This document shows positions 1 through 10,550 of a stretch of 64,000 bases of DNA, piece by piece (position 1 is the stretch's first letter; each line of letters begins with the position of its first letter). Position numbers and translations under genes: made by a program. The notes beneath the pieces were generated by a model that saw nothing but the letters and a program-made list of their open reading frames with translations, had not been told where the DNA came from and searched no databases. The stretch is from Lates calcarifer (Eukaryota > Chordata > Actinopteri > Centropomidae), in contig NC_066842.1 of assembly GCF_001640805.2 (NCBI RefSeq), positions 25,857,074 through 25,921,073 of the forward strand. The letters run 5' to 3'.

Positions 1-1590
1 TCAGCAGTAGATGACTACCTCACTTGCAAAAAAAATTTGTTATTTTGCACATGTTACACAATGTGACTAAAATCCATAAACCATATTTTTTGAGAGTCAC
101 ACATGCTAACAAACAAAAAGATTTCTAGTAGACCCAAACTGAAATCAGGGAATGACATCATGGCCCAAACAAACAGTCTGGAATTTGGATTAATGACTGA
201 AACTTCCAGTAAGCCACATAAATCTGTGAAGTATTATCCACTGCTGGACAAAGAAATGAGGGACTAGAATCAGGGTGGATACTAACATATCACTGGGAAC
301 ATACCACTAAACAACAGAGGTTTTAAGCAACAAGTGATAAACTAGGTGTCTTCAGACAGGTTGAGACATACAAACTGCAGAAATACAATAATGCAGGTGC
401 TTCCAAAAAGAGTAAAATAACAACTCACAGAATGGTTTGAGAAAGATGTGAATCATATACTACAGGCTTTACAAATCTCAACCCAGTCTCTGATGATTTT
501 GGAGTGACTGTCCATCAAATGAAAGAACTCTGTTCATCCTGTCAAAGGGGAGCTGAATCTGTTCTGGAGACTCACTGTAGAACAGCACTTTACCAAAACT
601 CTAGGTTGGTTTCCTCCACATGTGCATGGGTGTGCAGGCTACAAGCTTCCAGTGTCATTAACCTTAGCTTCTAAAGATAAACATCTTCCCTTTCCCAGAG
701 TCCTCATTCTGCCAGGCTGCTACTGCACTGTTTAGCTGAACAGAGCATTAAGCATGTGATGTGTTTTCTCACACTCTCAGCTCTCTGTTGTCTAGTGGTT
801 TGAAAGATGGCCACTAGATGGCATTAGTGAACTTAGCTGGTGAGAGGCCGACTCCAGCTCATCATAATGAAGGTATTAGCATATCTGGAAAAGCAGGTGT
901 GAGACCCAGTGGTTGCTGGTCCAAATCTCTGGATGGAATGAGGTATCTGTGACTGGCAGTTACCTGAATCCTAGTTCACTGTCTTGGTAGTTCACTGTTA
1001 CTGTAACAAAGTGATGGAGACACACAAACCTGAAACCAACTTCCTTATGAATTTAAGAAATGAAAGGCAAATTCATGTGTGTGTCCTTAAACTCGCAACA
1101 TACTTCATAGTCTAATATTGCTATTGTACTTTGTAATGCGATAACTTCAATCTGAGTCATCCATGCAGGAAACCAAAGCAGCCAGTCATCAACCCAAAAG
1201 GAAATCCCAGCTAATCTCATGTCTGTATCACAGTTAAACAAGAATCAAAGTTCCGTACAATGAAATCACTCAGCAATATCATGTATTACACACTTTCTAA
1301 AATAATTAGCTTTGAATAATATCCATTAGAAATGCCTTTTCTGGTATATCAAACTTTATTGAATTATTTTTTTCATTTTATTTTTAACATGACAAAATGC
1401 TGATTGTAGGGTACAAAATTCGGATTGCAGGTATAAGGTTTTTTTTTTTAATGAATGGCCTATTTAATTTAAGTATTTATATATTTATTTATGTTCTTAT
1501 GTAAATTCCATGTAATTGCTGAATAATCAAGCAGTTGAAATATGACTTTTAATATGTTTTATTTTATTTACTTTATTTTATTCAGACAGA
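1..1590. other. Upstream flank, no gene recognised
   Basis: This is AT-rich non-coding sequence ahead of the zfpm1 CpG island. There is no long open frame, no splice-bounded coding block and no repeat family that I recognise. The stretch from about 1300 to 1590 is very AT-rich with several T and A runs. An upstream promoter element could be present, but nothing in the sequence singles one out. Confidence 0.5.
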
Positions 1591-1764
1591 ACAAAACGGC
1601 TGTCTTTACGAGGGATAGATGCGGACCAATAGGAGATGAGTGCGGTGTCCTACGTCATACGTAAGAGGCGTTCCAGAGGCACGTCTGCTCCAAGTAGTAA
1701 GCGGAGTTGACTGTAGCACTCGAGCTCCATTGAAAGTATATTCCCGGTTCAGAGACAGTGCAGG

Positions 1765-2245
1765 CGGACGAGGGGGCGGACCGGCGTGAAGAAACTTGGC
1801 AGAAGACCACAGCAGTCGCTCCGCTGACCTCCACACGACTGTTATTATTTATCAGCATCAATATATCTGAAGACAGGCAACTGTGCTCGCTGACAAACGC
1901 GCTAGCGGGTGCGGCGGAGGCGCGCCCGGCGAAGGAATAACGTTAGCAGGAAAACGGAAAGAGAGGTGAGGTGAAGGCACGTTTGAGAAGAGAAGGAGGG
2001 CAGTGACAAGTAATCGGACTCAGTCACAGATAGGACTCAGCCACAGGTAGCCGTGCATTAGCTGTCGTGGCAGAAGAATCAAAGTGCAGACGGGTCATGC
2101 GGATTTCTCCGGTCGCTGATCGGAGCGCCGCGTCACAGCAGTAAAAGGTGGAAAAGAGAAGAAGCAGAAAACAGAAGAAGCAGACCGCGTCTGTGCCACT
2201 CCGTCAGTCTGTCCAAGCGGGCTCCGGCCAGAGGGAAGCGCCAAC
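1765..2245 (+). other. zfpm1: Putative 5' UTR of zfpm1 exon 1
   Basis: This is the CpG-rich leader directly upstream of the FOG1 start codon, with no intervening acceptor required. The left boundary is a guess, placed about 30 bp after the weak TATA-like sequence. It contains one short upstream ATG frame (2097-2144). A possible GT donor lies near 1966 (gaggtgaggtga), so a spliced leader is also conceivable. Confidence 0.45.
2097..2144 (+). other. Upstream ORF in zfpm1 leader (15 codons)
   Basis: ATG at 2097 opens a 15-codon frame (MRISPVADRSAASQQ) that stops with TAA at 2142-2144, 101 nt before the main ATG at 2246. It has G at -3 and C at +4, a moderate context. No further ATG lies between it and the main start. 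If the leader includes this stretch, it could lower FOG1 translation through reinitiation. Peptide function is not implied. Confidence 0.35.
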
Positions 2246-2285
2246 ATGTCCCGGAGAAAGCAGAGCAAACCCCGGCAGATAAAAC
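2246..2285 (+). CDS. zfpm1: zfpm1 (FOG1) coding exon 1, NuRD-recruiting N-terminus
   Basis: This is the first coding exon of Friend of GATA 1, a multi-zinc-finger nuclear cofactor that binds GATA1/2 and recruits the NuRD complex in blood and heart development. It encodes MSRRKQSKPRQIK plus the first base of an Arg codon. That peptide matches the conserved FOG repression motif, which in mammals binds RBBP4/7 and MTA proteins of NuRD. The start has A at -3 (CAACATGT), and an excellent donor (c|GTAAGT) follows at 2286. Outgoing phase is 1. Family identity is very secure. The choice of FOG1 over FOG2 comes from exon 2, since both paralogues share this peptide. The exon carries a whole functional motif on its own. 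Confidence 0.93.
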
Positions 2286-5200
2286 GTAAGTATCAAACAA
2301 GTTGATGTTGTTGTTTTGTTGTGGGGGGCTGAGAGTAGGAGTGTGGAGTGTGCCACTCGCACTCTGGGAAGAAGCCGCGTGTTAGGAGCGGCGCCTCTTC
2401 TGAACCGTAAAGTTAATAAGTCGTATGAAACGAAGTGTAGCGCTGACTTTTTCTAGGTAAATATGGTCTGAAACAGAGCGCACTCAGGACTCTGTCGCAC
2501 TCTCGATAAAATCAGCAAATTGAACCTTAAACTGAGTTCACACTCAGGTTTGTCTCTGAATAAACAAGATGCAGCCTCACACGACTCTGAGACCATTTTT
2601 TCTTAATTATTAAAGCGACACTTTGACAGCCTCACTATCTCGACTGTGCATGAATATAAAAAGTTTTCATTTATTACCCGATAAAGAATGCTTTGTCCAT
2701 TGGCAGCTCAAACTGCAGCCGTGGCTTCCTGTTTAATTCTGTTGTGGAAACGTCAGTGTTCTCTGAAAAAGCCGATGTGAACAGAGATAAAGCAGCGATC
2801 CGATGTAAGCTCAGATAAAGATTAAAATTGGATCTTTTTTATTTGTTTTCTGTCTGAGCCGGAGCCGAGGCCGCCGTTGCATTTTTCCCTCTGGCTTTTC
2901 ACTTCTCTTTTCCAGAGATGGGGCGTCAGATAGGCCGCCTGGCTGATCTCTGCTGCTGATAGCTGCTTACAATTGGATCTTTTTTTTCATCTATCCTTTT
3001 AACTCAATAATGCATCTTAGAGCCGCTTGAAAGGCCTTTTTCTTGCTCTGGCGCTTGGCTGCTCTCCGTGCTTGACGAGTTCTTCCTGTTTATAGAACGT
3101 GTGAAGGTTTATTGCTGGTGACTGGTGTTTAAAGTTTATAGAAAAGCATATAAATGAAGTTGTGATTAACCCCTGCTGGTACTCTGTGTGGCCACATAGG
3201 CCTGTTGCACACTGAGCTGATGAAGAGTCTCAGTCTGAAATTAATGTAATTAGCCCTACAGGCCACTGGAGATTAGAGATGAAAGAAAAAAGGTGGATGT
3301 ATCTATGTGGAAACCATCATCAGCACAACAGTTTGTTAGGTTATCACACTGAGCAAATGATAACATCTTGTCATCAGTGATTGTGTCATTCTGTTCCCAG
3401 AAACCTGCTGTCTAAAAGCAACATTTAGAAGTTTAGCCTGGATGGTATCACGTGACTTTAATACAGTTATGTATATTTAATATGAAGTTTTCTCTTGAGT
3501 AGATATTTCTGACATAATAAGCTGACTAAACATCCTGGCTCTGCTAATGGCAGGTGTATTTTCTCTTTGGTGTTTAAATGTAAAGATATTTAAACAGATA
3601 AAGCAAAGACAGTGTTACAGTGATTAAAAAATATCCATCTCATGGTAGTGATCACCTGTTTTCTCATGGTCTAATGCAAACTTCACCTGTGAGCGCTGTT
3701 ACAGCAGATAAGGTCAGAGGGCGTTACATCATGTCATCAAACTGCTGTGCAACCTCCAAACTAAGAGTGAACTGTTATATTTTATCATTAAAAAAAGTTT
3801 TCGTATACAGATTAGAAGTTGAACAACTGTTATCTCCAAAACACAAGAACTGAATTAAAAAGAAACACACACACACGCACACACACATAATAAACAGTGT
3901 CCTCATAAGCTACAGGAGGTGACTTGTTGCTAATTAACAGTAATTCAGTGAGTTGGTCAAACTGCTTGTTTATTAGTTGGCTTAGTTAATATCATCTGTG
4001 TGTGCTGGTATTTGTTCTATCACTGCTCCAGAAGAAGACACACACAGACACACACACTGAGTTGGCTCAGCTGCTGCTCTAAAACTCCACAAGGCTCAGA
4101 GTGGTAGGTCTCACGCCACAGAAATGTTCTAGGTGATTGCGTCACTTCAGTATTTGTTAGGTAGCTAGCAGGTAGCTCTATAGATGCTGATTGTAAAAGA
4201 CACACAATTTTCATGAACATGATATTGTTGTTCAAGCTTGTCACCATAAAAACTCTGAATGGTCACGTCTAGGGTTCAGAGCTGTGGAGCAGTCTGTCCT
4301 GTCAGTCTGTGAGAGCAACGTTAACATTAGCTTAAGAAGCTAAAGGGCAAAACTGTCAACTGTCACCATAACTGGCCAGCTATTGAGTTGATACTAATAT
4401 GGTAACATCATGATGATGGATGAGTGTTGGGTAATTTGGTTTTTAAAAAAAAGAACCCTCTGAGTATCTCAACATCAAGCAACAGCATTATTTTATTAGT
4501 TACAAACATAACTTAACATGTCTTAACCACAACCACACACCTGGAATTTAACTTGTAGAAAATATGTGCACTTTAAACTGCAATTAGACATTTTCCTCAA
4601 ATTGTTCAGCTCTACTGCAAACTGCTCAATCAGTACTAATAGCTAACTAGCCTTGACTAACAAATATAACTGCTCTTTTCAGATGACAGTGAAGTGTTCA
4701 CTCATAACCAGAGAATGTAGTTAAAGTTAATGTAGGCTGCTCCCTGGCACTGAACTCACTGGCGACCTGTCTCATCATCATGTGTGTCTGCCGAGCTGTG
4801 TTTAAGGTTCTCTCTTGATGAAGTTCTCTGCTGGGCTGCTGCAAGCAGCCTATATAGTTTGTCACTTCCTGTTTTTTTCATATCTGTTTCCATAGAGAGG
4901 CCTATCAGCTGTGAACTCCCAGCAGGCACCTACAGTAAAGCCAGCAGCCAGGCCTGGAGATGTATTCCAGACCCTGAGGCTGATAAACTCAGGCTAGACT
5001 TAGTGTGTATGAGAGAGTGTGTCTACATGTGTGCGTCTCAGGGGTGTCATGGCTGCCTTTATCAGCACTTCTGGTCCACCATGCTTCCCTGTGCACCAGG
5101 TCCCGGCTGCTGTCGAGGCCAGCCAGGCTCTCAGCCCCGTGACTCTCTAGTGATTTGGCAGACATTTTGATAGGAAAGAGTGAGAGTGATAAGGACTTTG

Positions 5201-5598
5201 TTCGGCTGGGGTGTGTTGGGGTTCAGCTGAGGTGGGGGCTGGTGGTGCTACCACTACTACTATTACTACTAATGCAGTGTGTCCACCATGTTGTTCTCAG
5301 CATGCTGCTTGCTGATAATGATATGACAAATTCCAGCCAGGTCACAGTGTCATTTGGTCGAGTTTCATTATCACAGCAATATACCTCTAACTTCCTTTTT
5401 GAAAATGATTCATACCACACATTGATATACTTCGATAGTGTTCAATTAAAGCCAAGAGATGTTTGTTTAGCTATTGTAACTAGTTTCTGATCCTTTCTTC
5501 TTTGGAGCTGCAATTAAGTCTGTTTTGGTGTTAATGCAAATGGAAATCTTCCTGCAGCTGCTTCACAGTTAAGCCTTCCACTGACAAACCCCTGCAAG
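2286..5598. other. Intron 1 segment, no recognised element
   Basis: The CpG-rich tail ends near 2440, followed by ordinary intronic sequence. A short CA run lies near 3868-3887. A few isolated GATA motifs are present, for example TTATCA near 5058. No repeat family or coding exon was recognised. Confidence 0.5.
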
Positions 5599-6127
5599 TA
5601 GGGATAGACCGATTATCGGCCGGGCCGATTATCGGCGTCAATATTCGGCATTTTGACACATTGGCATCAGCCATTTTTTAAAAAATCCGACGGCTGATAA
5701 GAGATCAGTTTAAAACTGGGTTATTTTGGCTGTGATGCAACCGGGCCTCTCTGTCTGTAGTTACTCCTCTGTCTCCAGCATTGTCTCACCCACAGCACCA
5801 TCTGATTGGTTACATGCAGAGCCATGGCATGGGTAACAGCCAATCTGCAGTGAATGGGAGCTCCCTGCACTTTTTGTTAGAATCTTAAAACAAAGATGTC
5901 TATTGTCTAAGATAAAAAAAAAACCTTTAACATGTTTCAAGTCTGAAAAGCCATTTAATAAACATATGCTCAAAGGCATTTAAACGAAGTGTTAGAGTTT
6001 GTATTATTCCAAATTTTCACACCAATATTTTCACTTTTGAATATCGGCTCCAAATACCGGTTATTGGCCTCCTTGACTACTAATAATCAGTATTGGCCCT
6101 GAAAAAAACATATCAGGTCTATCTCTA
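5599..6127. mobile_element. Non-autonomous hAT-like element with 8-bp target duplication
   Basis: The ends are tagggatagaccgattat on the left and, on the right, a sequence ending gtctatctcta, which is the imperfect inverted complement. The flanks carry an 8-bp near-duplication, cctgcaag before and cctgcaat after (7 of 8 identical), as expected for hAT insertion. The interior repeats the cgattatcgg and ccgataa-like words typical of an abundant teleost element and has no transposase frame. At 529 bp it fits a MITE-like deletion derivative. The superfamily is inferred from the TIR form and the duplication length. Confidence 0.75.
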
Positions 6128-7045
6128 CCTGCAATTACTGTGAAGCAGTAATTTGAATTGGAGCCTGGACAGATTTCTTTTGCCGTTGCAAGGCAGGAAT
6201 TGAAGAAAGAAGTACACAGGTGAGCCGTAGATCAAGAGTTGGGCCTATCATTAAATAATTTATTATTTGATTTGAGCTGGGCTGGATGGATAGCCATGTC
6301 AGTAAACATCTTAGAAGTAATGTGAAGAAATATTTTGGATGCAACACCATAGATAGAAAAAATGTGGAAAAAGCTAACACAACTGTCTGGAGTAAAGCTG
6401 AAATTATGCCTCCACAGAAGAAGGGTGTTACGGTTGATTTAAATAATGTGTGAAGGTGTGCATAAAGCAGGCTGATTGTTTGAAGAGCAAATGTTAGACT
6501 CATAATTGCTACGAGAATAAAAGAAACAGGAAGAGATCCAGATGACCCCCATACATATGTTCCTGTGTGGAGCCCAGAGAAGCATGTTTCAGCCTTAATA
6601 TCACCAGGTTATCATTAACATTAAGTCAGCCAGTGGAGGCACTGTGTATAAAAAATATTTTTTTACAGTGCATTTTACAATTAGGCTACATGACATTAGT
6701 CTGAATTGACTTTGGATTACACTGGTAGCTGTAATAAAGAGGAGGCCACAGGTGCTTCCTGCAATAACCTCCAGTAGATCATCAAGGTAAACAAATGATA
6801 AGAGCTGGGAATCTACCAAACTGTGTCTGTACCACTGAGTGTCACAAACTGTTAACTACTGAACATTGGCAATGAATCGTGTTGACTTATTCTCCGATCA
6901 GAAAGTTCCTGATTTCAGTAAATGTTTTGTCAGTTGTAGACTGCTTTGTTCAGGCAGAGTTGTTGTACAGTTGCACATTAAGTAAGATTCTCTGACCTGA
7001 AATAACTTTTTGTAAAAACCATCAGAGAAGCAACAGTTTCCCCCA

Positions 7046-7046
<1 letters not shown>
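6128..7046. other. Intron 1 segment, no recognised element
   Basis: Plain intronic sequence between the hAT-like element and a CA microsatellite. Minus-strand open stretches are short and match no protein that I know. Confidence 0.45.

Positions 7047-7088
<42 letters not shown>
7047..7088. repeat. (CA)n microsatellite
   Basis: An uninterrupted dinucleotide run of about 21 units, the first of a closely spaced pair with 7155-7203. Confidence 0.95.
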
Positions 7089-7090
<2 letters not shown>

Positions 7091-7151
7091 GGAGTGATAC
7101 ATTAAGACAACACAGTGTGGATTTTCTGCAATTACCCCACCCCCCCACCCC

Positions 7152-7154
<3 letters not shown>

Positions 7155-7203
<49 letters not shown>
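7155..7203. repeat. (CA)n microsatellite
   Basis: An uninterrupted dinucleotide run of about 24 units preceded by a C-rich stretch (7138-7152). The two CA tracts here are likely length-polymorphic. Confidence 0.95.
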
Positions 7204-7204
<1 letters not shown>

Positions 7205-7335
7205 CAGTGGATTAAGTCCAGGGCTTTCTGGAGGCCCATAGCAGTAGAGGAGAAGGGGGTGTTTGTGTAGTAGATAGATATTTGTCTGTGTCTCTTTGTG
7301 CGTCATCCTCCCCAACGGTTGGTGATCTTTCAGCC

Positions 7336-7891
7336 TGATAAGGCTTCTCTCCTTGATTGGGAGATAGGAGGCAGGCAGGCAGGCATCCCACTGAGGCTGG
7401 ATCCCTGGGCTTATATTTTGGCGGTTGAGATGGGAGACGTGATAAAACTTGGCGGCGATTGCTCCTGCTGATATCACAGAAAGCAAAAGCGAGAGAGGAG
7501 GCTGGGCAGATGGAGGGAGAGATGGAGGATGGAGGGCACATTGTAATTACATCTTGCTGTTGCATGCTATTTTCCCAGTGTTGTCGTGTTGTTGTTGGGG
7601 GTTTTGTTTGAGATTAGCTGGAGGTGGATCTCTAGATAATTAAAAGAAGAGAAAAGCAGAGGGAGAGCAGGAGAAACGTGCTGTGATAAGAGGGAGAAGA
7701 GGAGGAGTGGAGGTAGATAGTGGGAAGAAAGAGATAGAGAAAGAGTGAAAAAGTGTGTGGAATACATAACTGCTAGATGAATGTGTTGTGGTGTGTTTTT
7801 AATGGCAGCCCAGCCAGCTCTGCTGCTCCCCCACCCCTCTGTGAAAGATGTTTGGGGCTGATAAGGAGGCCTGTTGATGGCAGATAGATAA
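7336..7891. promoter_or_regulatory. Candidate GATA-rich regulatory region
   Basis: Ten WGATAR matches on either strand lie in 556 bp: 7336, 7362, 7440, 7634, 7684, 7715, 7732, 7859, 7882 and 7886. About one would be expected with equal base use. Between them lie complex, non-repetitive blocks (for example around 7440-7480 and 7859-7920) that look constrained. Matches at 7715 and 7732 sit in GA-rich sequence and count for less. An intronic enhancer bound by GATA1/2 is inferred; function is not shown by sequence alone. Confidence 0.45.
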
Positions 7892-8470
7892 CACCTTGCA
7901 GATCCACTCTGCTGATTGGGCCTCTGTGTGTATCTATGTGTGAGTGTGAGAAAGCTTGGTTCCTATGACATCAGTGCTAGAGCTCAGAGGTCAGCATGAA
8001 TAATACGCTGCCTCCCACAGCTTAAAGCAAACCAGGACGCCTGTAGAGGCCAGACAAGGAAATCACCACACTCACCTCCTCCTCCTTTTCTTCTACGTCT
8101 TCCCTTTTTTTCTTTTAGAAAACAGTGCTTTAACTTCTTTAAAGCTTACAGAGGAGCTGCTTTTAGATGTTTAAAATGGAGATAGGTTTCTGTTGAATGT
8201 GTTGCGGCTGTGTGAAAGGAATGCATTACTATGTTGTTCTTTTATCAGATGTCTGACTAGGCTTGGGTCACGTGATTGTTATATGGATGCACAGCTGAGA
8301 GATTAATTCATTCTTTGTGAAGCCAAAGTGAAATAAAACACACAAGCATGTCTAAATTCCAAGGACTCACACACAAACACACACCCAGCAGACTCACACA
8401 GTGCCTTGGTGGCTTTCCCCTGTGTTTTTTTTCTCCTTCTTTGTTCTGCTTTTAGCTTGATGTGAACTTT

Positions 8471-8640
8471 CGATAAGCCGCGGGGCCTGATCTCCGGTGC
8501 AGATAGAGATCGCCAAGTGTGATTAGAGTTGTTATCAGGCTGGAGCAGGCCAGAGCCGAGGCTCCACTGCAATAACAGCAGGCCCAGGCAGGAGAAGCCG
8601 GGGTTCGGACCCTGGCAATCAGTTACAGCCCTAATGGGAT
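8471..8640. promoter_or_regulatory. Candidate GATA/CNE-like block
   Basis: This is complex, GC-richer sequence with cgataag at 8471, AGATAG at 8501-8506 and TTATCA at 8532-8537, followed by ggctggagcagg and a CpG-containing stretch. It stands out from its repetitive surroundings (CA-rich before, CT-rich after). A conserved non-coding element is inferred. Confidence 0.4.
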
Positions 8641-9394
8641 TAATGTTGTTGTATAATTAGATGATAGGTGTGAATGCATTTCTTTTCTCCCTCAATCTTT
8701 TTTCACTCATTCAGACCCCTCCTCCTCCCCCTTTCCTCCCCTCATCTCTCCTCTCTCCTCCCTAACAAGCATTGTCATTGATTAATTTAATTAAAATTAA
8801 TACCACGTATTACTCATTGCAGATTCTGTGTAAGATAGTACAGACATGTTGGAAAGTTTTTGGTGTTCACTGATGATTATCTCCAGGGTTATATTTCTTT
8901 TTTTTTTTTCCTTTTTTAAATATTATTTTCTGTTAAATGCATGAAGGTTGAACAACAGTAAGTGGGAGGGGAGGAAAAAGAGGAAAGTAGCAGCATCAGC
9001 ACAATGACTTGCACTTGGTTGATTTTACTGACAGATATTAAACTAGCTAGATGGTGACTGATTGGGTATCGGACGCAAATGACTCTCATGCTCATCATAA
9101 TCAGATAGCTTGATGTGAGAGCTGCATATGACTGCACTCAGTCATACCCACACATGCATGCAAATATTGTATGTGTGGAGGGTTAATGTTCAATAATGTG
9201 TAGGCCACGTGACTTGCATATAACTGAACTTGACCTCTTGCATTTTCTTTTTATATGAGCTCATAAAAGAGGCAAATTTCAGTAATTTTTAGAGTTTTTG
9301 ATCAAGTTATTTTGTGGATCTGCTTATGTTAAAGGTGTTGGCTTCTTTGCATTAAGTTGTATTTGCACTGTGGCTATCTATGCAGTGCTGATGG
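8641..9394. other. Intron 1 segment, CT-rich then ordinary
   Basis: A pyrimidine-rich tract near 8695-8762 is followed by AT-rich intronic DNA. No gene or recognised transposon was seen. Confidence 0.45.
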
Positions 9395-9395
9395 T

Positions 9396-9437
<42 letters not shown>

Positions 9438-9440
9438 ATG
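9395..9440. repeat. (TG)n microsatellite with CG interruptions
   Basis: A TG run with tgcg variants at both ends. Confidence 0.9.
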
Positions 9441-9529
9441 TGTGCACGGTCAGATACACCAAAGGGGGAAGCTGGCAGGGTTACAGAGGAAACACCATTT
9501 GTGTGCAGTGTGTGGATGAGTTATTACCC

Positions 9530-9800
9530 TTTCCTGCTATTTACCCAGGGGACAGACTTGTGGTGAATTATTGGTTCCCCAACTCAGCGCTGTTGTAAAC
9601 GGTTTCACCCTTGACCTTGGCGCTGACGACTTCATAGATGAGGGAAGAGAGAAAACATTACCTCGACCAACAGTAGCATAATCTATGTCCAAACTGTTTG
9701 CTCTTGCAGTAATTACCACTCTGCCAGATCTTCCCAGGGGTGGATGTTTAACCTGAGTAACCAGTGCAGTAATGATCACCATTCAGGGTTTTCATCAGTA
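9530..9800. promoter_or_regulatory. Candidate conserved non-coding block
   Basis: Complex, low-repeat sequence with interspersed CpGs and a minus-strand open frame (9537-9782) that matches no protein family that I recognise. It has no obvious splice-bounded coding structure. I interpret it as a possible regulatory block. An unrecognised antisense exon cannot be excluded. Confidence 0.25.
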
Positions 9801-9948
9801 TTTCACAGTGATATTTAAATGGTTTCACAAATACATGAGAATGTCAAGAGTGAGGGAAAGAACAGTAGGATCACAGAATAGAAACCCCACTTTAGAACAA
9901 GTAGAAGAAATGGAGGTCAGTTATTTGGAGTGTAGAGGCTGAAGCAGC

Positions 9949-10002
9949 TGTGTGTGTGTGCGCGCGCGTGTGTGCGCGCATGTGTGTATGTATGTATGTA
10001 TA
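9949..10002. repeat. TG/CG/TGTA compound repeat
   Basis: Alternating purine-pyrimidine sequence changing from TG to CG and back, then tgta units. The CG core makes it prone to Z-DNA. Confidence 0.9.
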
Positions 10003-10120
10003 GCTGCTGGTAGATGAAGTTGTGTATGTGGGATAGCTGTGAGCCTTACATGGTTCTGATCTGTGGTCAGAATAACTCTGGACAATCGAAGGACAGTATG
10101 TTTGTGTGGATATATCACTG

Positions 10121-10121
<1 letters not shown>

Positions 10122-10160
<39 letters not shown>
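10122..10160. repeat. (GT)n microsatellite
   Basis: A near-perfect dinucleotide run. Confidence 0.95.
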
Positions 10161-10161
<1 letters not shown>

Positions 10162-10439
10162 AGCAAGAGAGACAGCCGGTGTTATGACAAGGCCCCCCCA
10201 GTGGCAGTGATAAGGCAGGCCATTTGCTCCTACTGTGCTGAGAGCTCTGTTCCAGGGTGTTAAGGCAACCTGGGCAAACAACACCACCTGACCTGCTTTT
10301 ACAGCCACATACTCAGAATTTGCAGCTGCTCTTGTTCTGACCGTACGACAATAAATGCAACTGTAGTTTGGAGTTGCCAAGCTTGAATTCACAGATCACT
10401 GATATTACACTGAAGTAACAGTAGCAGAGGTCAATAATA

Positions 10440-10550
10440 ATCTAGTACGGTCTAGACCTGCTCTATATGAAAAGTGCCTTGAGATGACTTTTGTTGTGAA
10501 TCGGCGCTATATAAATAAAATCGAATGAATTGAATTGAAGAGTTAAAGGT
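10440..10550 (+). mobile_element. 3' tail of an L2-type retroelement or derived SINE
   Basis: The sequence contains aagtgccttgagatgact, then ttgttgtgaatcggcgctat, then ataaataaaa and a tgaat-type terminal repeat. This is the familiar teleost L2-family 3' end, in + orientation, also shared by derived SINEs. Only the tail is recognisable; no reverse transcriptase frame lies upstream, so the copy is 5'-truncated. Confidence 0.75.

Larger units (their letters stand above)
1595..2440 (+). promoter_or_regulatory. zfpm1: CpG-rich promoter region of zfpm1
   Basis: CpG density rises abruptly near 1597 and falls again after about 2440, against a CpG-poor background. The block spans the first coding exon and its leader. 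A GC box-like GGGGGCGG lies near 1770, and a TATA-like gtatatt lies near 1736; the transcription start cannot be fixed from sequence alone. A TTATCA (GATA site on the minus strand) at 1849-1854 lies in the promoter or leader, which fits control by GATA factors. This is inferred to be a CpG-island promoter. Confidence 0.7.

Noticed and set aside
1758..1940. 60-residue frame in the CpG island
   Set aside because: It opens with GTG, not ATG, lies in the GC-rich leader and matches nothing; a eukaryotic leader gives no support for it as a gene.
5040..5170. Open frame with several Cys/Pro residues near 4784-5170
   Set aside because: No family match, no acceptor/donor pair and no FOG1 homology.
7022..7486. 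Long minus-strand frames crossing CA microsatellites
   Set aside because: They are open only because (CA)n has no stops; the same applies at 9298-9598, 9892-10392, 14409-14678, 16619-16903, 22138-22430, 27726-28481 and 49035-49592.
8580..8640. tRNA-like ggttcggaccc (resembles a T-loop)
   Set aside because: No matching acceptor stem, D-arm or anticodon arm around it.
9537..9782. Antisense 81-residue frame
   Set aside because: No recognisable family or splice structure; listed only as a possible CNE.
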